This document shows, piece after piece, positions 32,024-36,186 of a stretch of 36,186 bases of DNA (position 1 is its first letter; each line of letters opens with the position of its first letter). The notes under the pieces are model-generated. The model saw only the letters and a program-made list of their open reading frames with translations, was not told where the DNA came from and ran no database searches. The stretch is from JAHELQ01 sp965603365 (GTDB lineage Bacteria; Acidobacteriota; Aminicenantia; UBA2199). The translations under genes and the position numbers were made by a program. The stretch is taken from positions 1-36,186 of the forward strand of contig CBFDCR010000055.1 of the NCBI GenBank assembly GCA_965603365.1. The letters run 5' to 3'.

Positions 32024-32233
32024 CGCAGGGATGGGGAGAAAACCCGTAGGAGGGGGGCAAAGTTGCGTAGGGGTGGGTCAAAACCCCGTAGGGAGGGGTC
32101 AACATGCCGTAGGGACGTACAAAAAGTGCGTAGGGGTGGGTCAAGTAGCCGTAGGAACGGGTGAAACATGCGTAGGGGCGCCCCAAACTCCCGTCCGAAT
32201 GGGTCAAAGTTGCGTCCGAGGGGCGGGAATGGC
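32024..32233 (-). repeat. 21-bp tandem array B (10 units)
   Basis: CGTAGG-type words begin at 32045, 32066, 32087, 32108, 32129, 32150 and 32171. CGTCCGA words follow at 32192 and 32213, and a CGCAGGG precedes at 32024, all exactly 21 bp apart. On the reverse strand units start CCTACGCAAC and read in frame as LRxFDPP-like heptads. The array directly abuts array A and the 3' end of the decayed PIN gene. Its core resembles that of array A but the sequences are distinct. Confidence 0.85.
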
Positions 32234-32250
32234 AGGGGATAAGGTTGGAG

Positions 32251-32396
32251 TTATGGTTTGAAGATTTTTAGGTTTAATTCTTTGATGGGTCTGAAATGTT
32301 TGGCATTGGCTGTCCACAGGGTCAGGCCGTTTTCAACCGCTGTGGCGGCGATGATGGCATCTGAACAAAGATAAGGATATCGGTGTCGATTAGCAT
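32251..32396 (-). pseudogene. PIN-domain (VapC-like) toxin with internal deletion
   Basis: The start ATG at 32396 overlaps the antitoxin stop and encodes MLIDTDILI, the typical first PIN strand with its catalytic Asp. It then jumps, out of frame, to SDAIIAATAVENGLTLWTAN and HFRPIKELNL, the usual C-terminal PIN part. Only about 145 bp remain of an expected ~400, and the original frame stops after 24 codons. The toxin is therefore dead, while both ends are well preserved, which points to a fairly recent internal deletion. Confidence 0.8.
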
Positions 32397-32629
32397 TCGT
32401 AGCGGGTGCCTCTAATTTTTTCCATGGCCGCTTCAACCGACCGGGAATCGTCATCGGCTGTCATACCAAAAAAGGGATGCTGGCTGATACTCATTGTGAG
32501 CGGTGACCGAGAAGGGACAATAGTTCCTTTCTCCTTGCCGTGGTACATGATGGTGACCGTTTCATTACGATCCAGGGCGTCAAGAATGCTTTTCATCTTA
32601 TACCGTAAATCCACGATGTTGGCCTTCAT
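32390..32629 (-). CDS. Type II antitoxin, Phd/YefM-like
   Basis: The 79-residue product begins MKANIVDLRYKMKSILDALD, then ETVTIMYHGKEKGTIVP, the N-terminal DNA-binding layout of Phd/YefM-type antitoxins. The tail (DDSRSVEAAMEKIRGTRYEC) is where the toxin would bind. GAGGTG precedes the ATG. Stop and toxin start overlap, as usual for these pairs. Its toxin partner is deleted internally, so this is an orphan antitoxin that may still repress its own promoter or counter related PIN toxins elsewhere. Confidence 0.82.
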   Translation of the reverse strand: MKANIVDLRYKMKSILDALDRNETVTIMYHGKEKGTIVPSRSPLTMSISQHPFFGMTADDDSRSVEAAMEKIRGTRYEC

Positions 32630-32641
32630 ACTTCACCTCAA

Positions 32642-32664
32642 TATGTATATATTACCTATACATA
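32642..32664. promoter_or_regulatory. Antitoxin operator (8-bp inverted repeat)
   Basis: TATGTATA (32642-32649) and TATACATA (32657-32664) form a perfect inverted repeat with a 7-bp centre. The right arm overlaps the -10 of the antitoxin promoter and the left arm covers the transcription start, the usual place for autorepression. Confidence 0.65.
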
Positions 32665-32690
32665 ATAGTGCAATAAAGCAAAGTTGTCAA
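32662..32690 (-). promoter_or_regulatory. Antitoxin promoter
   Basis: On the reverse strand a perfect TTGACA (32690-32685) and TATTAT (32667-32662) are separated by 17 bp, about 30 bp upstream of the antitoxin ATG. Confidence 0.7.
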
Positions 32691-32763
32691 GCAATATATC
32701 TGTCAATTTATATCCCGGCTAAGGGGAGAGATGATTTTAGTTATTTTTTTGGGGGCCTTTTGG

Positions 32764-32792
32764 TTGCAAAATGCAGGGTAATTTATTATGAT
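32764..32792 (+). promoter_or_regulatory. Promoter of the two-ATPase operon
   Basis: TTGCAA (32764-32769) and TATGAT (32787-32792) are separated by 17 bp. The ATG at 32818 follows 25 bp after the -10, with TTGGAAG between as a possible ribosome-binding site. Confidence 0.55.
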
Positions 32793-32817
32793 TATGTTGT
32801 TGGAAGTAGTGAAATAG

Positions 32818-33747
32818 ATGGGAAAAGATTTTGTCGATATAGAGGCTGTCGATTGCGGCCACTGTTTAAGATCGGAATTTACCGCCGGGATCATCCATAC
32901 CCTGATCAACCGGCGGATCTCCCTTAACCTGATCGGCCATAAGGGTACGGGCAAGTCCCGGCTGTGTGAGGATATCTGCCGCTGCCGCCTTGCCGGTGTC
33001 CGGGTGGTGTATGTGGACCTGAAATCCTATGTGGATGCGTACGGGGGACTACTGCGGGAGATTCGGCAGCAATTGGCAGTGGAGGGCCAACTGCCTGCCC
33101 GTCTGGGCCGCCTGTTTGAGGGATTGGAGAGACGAAAAACCCGTTATGCCCTCCTGCTGGGCAACTACGACGCCCTGCTGGACAATCCCGGCATGGACGG
33201 TGCCTATGACGTGGACTTTTTCGATGATTTAAACGCCATCAAGAGTAAAGACAACGTCTCCCTGCTGTGCACCAGTCGTTGTGCCCACAACACCCTGCCG
33301 GTTTTCATCGACCGGAAATCGTTTCGCAACTCCTGGCTGGCCCTGGAAAAAGAGCACCTGCCTGCCTTAACGGAGGCGCAGGTAACAGCTGAACTGAAAC
33401 GGCAGGTGACCGAGTCCCGGTGGCAGTGGCTTGAAAATACCGCCGATGATAGAGATAAGTTGACCACTGCCATCTATAAGCACCCCATGCCTTACGCCTT
33501 ATTGGGCACCCTGGCCCGGCAAATCGACCGGCAGGGCGAGCAGGAGCGGCACATAAAATTCAAGAGACGTCTGAAGGGGTGGCTCAAGACCTTTAACCGG
33601 GACAATAAACCGAGCCTGAACAAAAAAATCCACCTTGTCCGCCGGAAATGGGACGGCAAGAGGATTGCCGCCGGCGACCCCAAGCTGAAAATTCCCATTT
33701 TTTCTTTCCTCTTGACCCTAATCAAAAAAAAATTCGGGATAGAATGA
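32818..33747 (+). CDS. P-loop ATPase (AAA/STAND-like), first gene of pair
   Basis: The 309-residue product has Walker A GHKGTGKS at 40-47 and a hydrophobic strand YALLLGNYDALLD in the Walker B position, with Asn and Asp where many relatives have Asp-Glu. FDDLNAIKSKDNVSLLCTSR looks like the sensor-1 region. The rest is basic and helical, ending KIPIFSFLLTLIKKKF. It has the general look of small ATPases that partner STAND-type signalling proteins, but I recognise no named family. The stop overlaps the start of the next gene (ATGA), so the two are coupled and probably form a complex. Confidence 0.75.
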   Translation: MGKDFVDIEAVDCGHCLRSEFTAGIIHTLINRRISLNLIGHKGTGKSRLCEDICRCRLAGVRVVYVDLKSYVDAYGGLLREIRQQLAVEGQLPARLGRLFEGLERRKTRYALLLGNYDALLDNPGMDGAYDVDFFDDLNAIKSKDNVSLLCTSRCAHNTLPVFIDRKSFRNSWLALEKEHLPALTEAQVTAELKRQVTESRWQWLENTADDRDKLTTAIYKHPMPYALLGTLARQIDRQGEQERHIKFKRRLKGWLKTFNRDNKPSLNKKIHLVRRKWDGKRIAAGDPKLKIPIFSFLLTLIKKKFGIE

Positions 33748-36014
33748 TGACCACCGAAGCCCCCAACACCAAACCCCGCAGCAGCAGCCAATTTTTCAGT
33801 TGGTTCATCTCCGACCCCATCCTCTTCCGAAAATACGAAAACACCTTAACCAAAAAACAAAAAAGCATTGAATTTCTAAAATCATATCTCTGGATCATAT
33901 TAGTCGTCGTACTGTGCTGGCTCATTGTAAACGCCTTTATCGCCTCACTGGACCTGCCGCTGTCGCATCCCGATTCATTCAGACAGGAGCTTGTCGAAGA
34001 GTACCGAAATCAAGCCGTTTTTTTGCCGAAATTCACCGTCTTAATCCAACATACGGCTGTCTATCTGGCTCTCGGCCTGGCCCTGGGACTATTGGCCGGT
34101 TCCATTGTCGGGCTAAACTTCGACCTTCCCGCCGGCCTGGCGGTCGGCCTGGCCGCGGCGTTCATTTTCGGCCTGGCCCTGAAATTAACGGCCGGCTTAA
34201 CCTATAGTATACTTTTCGGTCTAATCAGTGGTTTAACCGTGGGTTTGGCCGGAGGCCTGGCTCACAGCCTGATCTTTGGGCTGCTTTCGGGTTTGACCAG
34301 CGGCGTTCTATTTGGCTTGATATTCGGTTTGATCTTTGGCCCGGCAGCAGGGCTGGGTGCGGGTTTGGGGGTTTTTTCCGGCTGGAATATATCTTACTTC
34401 CGGCTGTTTCCCTTCTATCCCCTTCATGTCATCGGTAACCTCTTCAGCCACGGTTTTTCAAAGAATGCCTATCGCCGGGACGGTGTGGTCTGGCTGCCGA
34501 TTCCGGGACTGAAAGCCAGACTGATTCGAGAGGCCCGGCATAAACCGGAAGAGGCCTTCGACTTTATCGATTTTCTGTTAAGTCAGCGGCCCCGGCAAAA
34601 GACGCTGGCCATGGATTTGACCCATGCCGCCACCGCCGGTCTCTGGCTCCAGGAAAATTTTTATAAAGGGGTACTCAAACAGGCACCCATCATCAGCGAA
34701 GATCGGCCCGAATTCAAGCCTTCCAGGGAGTGGTATGAAAAATTGGCGCGGCTGAGGCAGACATTGGTAACCGCCGGGCAGCAGAGCAACATCGGTTTTA
34801 AGGTGGAGTACTTTGAAAAGTATTTGAAACATCTGGAAGAGTTTGCCGAGATTACCTTAAAGAAGGAATCCTCCCGCTGGAACCGCCACTACTTCGAGGC
34901 CCTCGACAAATGGCGGCAGCAGGCAGAGGATGAATGCCATAACCTTAAAATATCGGCCAGGACACTGGAGCCGATCACCCCCAACCGCTATAGAGCCAAT
35001 GAAGCATTGACCCCGGAGTTGGATCAGGAGGTGTTCGTGGGCCGGGAAGATTTAAAAGCCACCCTGCAAAACAGGATTATCTCCTCCGTGGCCATGCCCA
35101 TGTTTTTAATCCACGGCCAACGGCGGGTGGGCAAGACCTCCCTGCTCAAATTCCTGCCCCACATCCTGGGCCCGGGCTTTAAGGTGGTCTTCCTGGATTT
35201 ACAACACCTGGCCGGTATCGGCGACTGGTTTGGCCAACTGCGGCAGAGATTCGATGAGGCCCTAAGACCTGGGGCCGCAGACTCTCCCTCTTACCAGGAT
35301 AACGACTGGTTGGCTTCATGGAGACATTTGCAGCAGCACATGGAAAAGAGTGCTCACAAAGAGGAGTGTAAGATCATCCTGGCCTTCGACGAATATGAAA
35401 AGGTGCATCAGTTTTTTCAGGGTTACCCTGGGGCGGCGGCCGATCTATTGGGGGCCATGCGCAGCTTCTCACAGCACCAGAACCGCATTGTCTTTTTATT
35501 TGTGGGGACTTATCTCTTTTATGAATTGAAGAACCCCGATTGGAGCAACTACTTTGTCCAGGCGGTGCTGCTGAAGGTGGATTACCTGGAACGGGAGGAT
35601 ACCTTCCGCTTGATCCGGGTGGCCCAACTGGACTACCCCCAGGAAGTCCTGGAGGAGATATACCGCCTCACCCAGGGACACCCGGCCCTGCTGCAAAAGA
35701 TCTGTTACGAAATGGTCAATATTGCCAACACCAACAACCGCAAACGGATGACCGGCAGCGACCTGGAGGAGATACTGCGGGACTATATTTTTATTCCCCA
35801 AAACGGAGTCACCGATGTGTTCTGGCAGCAGTTCTGCAAGGAAGACAAAACAAGAACAACGGTGCGCCAGGTCATCGACGGTAAGGAACCCATCGATAAA
35901 AAATCGCTGTTCCCCCTCCTGGAGCACGGCTTCGTGGTCAAACAGGATGGCCGCTTCAAAATGCGGGTGCCCATCTTCGAAACATGGGTGAACCGATTCG
36001 GAGATTATCTATAA
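33744..36014 (+). CDS. Membrane protein with Gly/Leu-repeat domain fused to AAA/STAND-like ATPase
   Basis: From the ATG at 33744 the product has 756 residues. A membrane helix lies at 48-69. Residues about 110-214 form a long hydrophobic block of GLxxGL-type repeats (SGLTVGLAGGL, GLLSGLTSGVLFGL), probably several glycine-zipper helices. A soluble helical linker follows. The ATPase has VFVGRED as its entry motif, Walker A GQRRVGKTS at 458-466, and Walker B ILAFDEYE (D549, E550). A C-terminal winged-helix-like part follows after QGHPALLQ. Similar GL-repeat membrane blocks occur in NACHT/STAND proteins. A nucleotide-gated membrane effector is one reading. It starts within the previous gene's stop. 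Confidence 0.8.
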   Translation: MMTTEAPNTKPRSSSQFFSWFISDPILFRKYENTLTKKQKSIEFLKSYLWIILVVVLCWLIVNAFIASLDLPLSHPDSFRQELVEEYRNQAVFLPKFTVLIQHTAVYLALGLALGLLAGSIVGLNFDLPAGLAVGLAAAFIFGLALKLTAGLTYSILFGLISGLTVGLAGGLAHSLIFGLLSGLTSGVLFGLIFGLIFGPAAGLGAGLGVFSGWNISYFRLFPFYPLHVIGNLFSHGFSKNAYRRDGVVWLPIPGLKARLIREARHKPEEAFDFIDFLLSQRPRQKTLAMDLTHAATAGLWLQENFYKGVLKQAPIISEDRPEFKPSREWYEKLARLRQTLVTAGQQSNIGFKVEYFEKYLKHLEEFAEITLKKESSRWNRHYFEALDKWRQQAEDECHNLKISARTLEPITPNRYRANEALTPELDQEVFVGREDLKATLQNRIISSVAMPMFLIHGQRRVGKTSLLKFLPHILGPGFKVVFLDLQHLAGIGDWFGQLRQRFDEALRPGAADSPSYQDNDWLASWRHLQQHMEKSAHKEECKIILAFDEYEKVHQFFQGYPGAAADLLGAMRSFSQHQNRIVFLFVGTYLFYELKNPDWSNYFVQAVLLKVDYLEREDTFRLIRVAQLDYPQEVLEEIYRLTQGHPALLQKICYEMVNIANTNNRKRMTGSDLEEILRDYIFIPQNGVTDVFWQQFCKEDKTRTTVRQVIDGKEPIDKKSLFPLLEHGFVVKQDGRFKMRVPIFETWVNRFGDYL

Positions 36015-36186
36015 TAATCCTGCCAACTGCTGCCGGGCGTCCCTCAACTCTAAGATGCCTGAATCTGCCTTGTCCCATAAACCTATAAATTTATTATAAT
36101 TATCAATCGCCTTACCCTTCCAGCCTTTTTCCTGATAACACTTTCCCAGCTCATAAAAACTCTTCACATAAATGGCACCAAACAGT
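36009..36186 (-). CDS. TPR protein, C-terminal end (cut by window edge)
   Basis: The reverse frame, open to the window edge, encodes SFYELGKCYQEKGWKGKAID, then NYNKFIGLWDKADSGI and an ARQQLAGLL end with TAG at 36009-36011. This is a C-terminal TPR followed by the FxxLWxxAD cap found at the end of many bacterial TPR and kinase-TPR proteins. Its stop overlaps the converging ATPase gene by 6 bp. The start lies outside the window, so what precedes the repeats is unknown. Confidence 0.7.
   Translation of the reverse strand, partial: LFGAIYVKSFYELGKCYQEKGWKGKAIDNYNKFIGLWDKADSGILELRDARQQLAGLL

Noticed and set aside
31600..32169. Reverse 189-codon and forward 101-codon (31744-32049) repeat-rich ORFs
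   Set aside because: The 21-bp period keeps several frames open on both strands at once. No ribosome-binding site, signal or conserved domain favours either.
31706..32233. Possible CRISPR array
   Set aside because: Units are contiguous with no alternating unique spacers and no constant repeat, and there are no cas genes nearby.
33648..33743. Longer N-terminus for the membrane ATPase
   Set aside because: It would overlap the preceding gene by 100 bp and add low-quality sequence. The ATG at 33744 is coupled by ATGA to the previous stop.

Overview
The window looks like a chromosomal segment of a Gram-negative-type bacterium. It carries an outer-membrane barrel with a terminal Phe, Sec signal peptides, a lipoprotein-like leader and RpoD-like promoters. 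The mix of CHAT/TPR paralogues built on 42-residue repeats, PKD surface proteins, a long single-chain FGAM synthase and degenerate tandem repeats reminds me of Acidobacteriota / Candidatus Aminicenantes-type genomes. That placement is inference from style, not from a marker gene. Housekeeping blocks are GC-rich by eye, while several accessory cassettes (1575-2823, 28466-31432) are clearly AT-richer and look acquired.

Layout. 1-4670 is a rearranged accessory region: a CHAT-domain N-terminal remnant, a truncated TPR copy, an AT-rich DUF3800 plus nuclease-like pair, and a full membrane-anchored TPR gene. Direct repeats shared by the two TPR copies bracket the pair. 4687-12596 is a tight forward operon: purB, a macro-domain gene, a secreted protein, full-length purL and rarA. 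12628-16241 (reverse) is a signalling operon: receiver-HD-GYP, PAS histidine kinase, single-domain CheY-like receiver. 16491-19792 (forward) is trmJ, cysS and hemW. 19794-28071 (reverse) holds envelope genes: a membrane-anchored sulfatase-fold enzyme with Thr at the nucleophile position, then a PKD protein, a beta-barrel and a second PKD protein. 28189-28425 is a divergent promoter pair driving a 55-residue ORF on the forward side.

28466-31432 (reverse) is the most interesting cassette: a nitrilase-superfamily protein with a long helical N-terminal extension, a winged-helix/TPR-like protein, and a MNT-type nucleotidyltransferase in one overlapping AT-rich operon. I do not recognise this combination, and it could be a defence or toxin-antitoxin system. 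It is followed by two abutting 21-bp-period tandem arrays (31706-32233), an antitoxin with its operator and an internally deleted PIN toxin. Last comes a two-gene P-loop system (32818-36014) whose second member joins a glycine/leucine-repeat membrane domain to an AAA/STAND-like ATPase and a C-terminal winged helix. The window closes inside a reverse-strand TPR gene.

A theme across the window is a degenerate repeat with a constant 21-bp period and a shared CCYAYG-type core. It appears at four separate places (1-90, 4604-4666, 31706-31999, 32024-32233), each beside rearranged or accessory genes.
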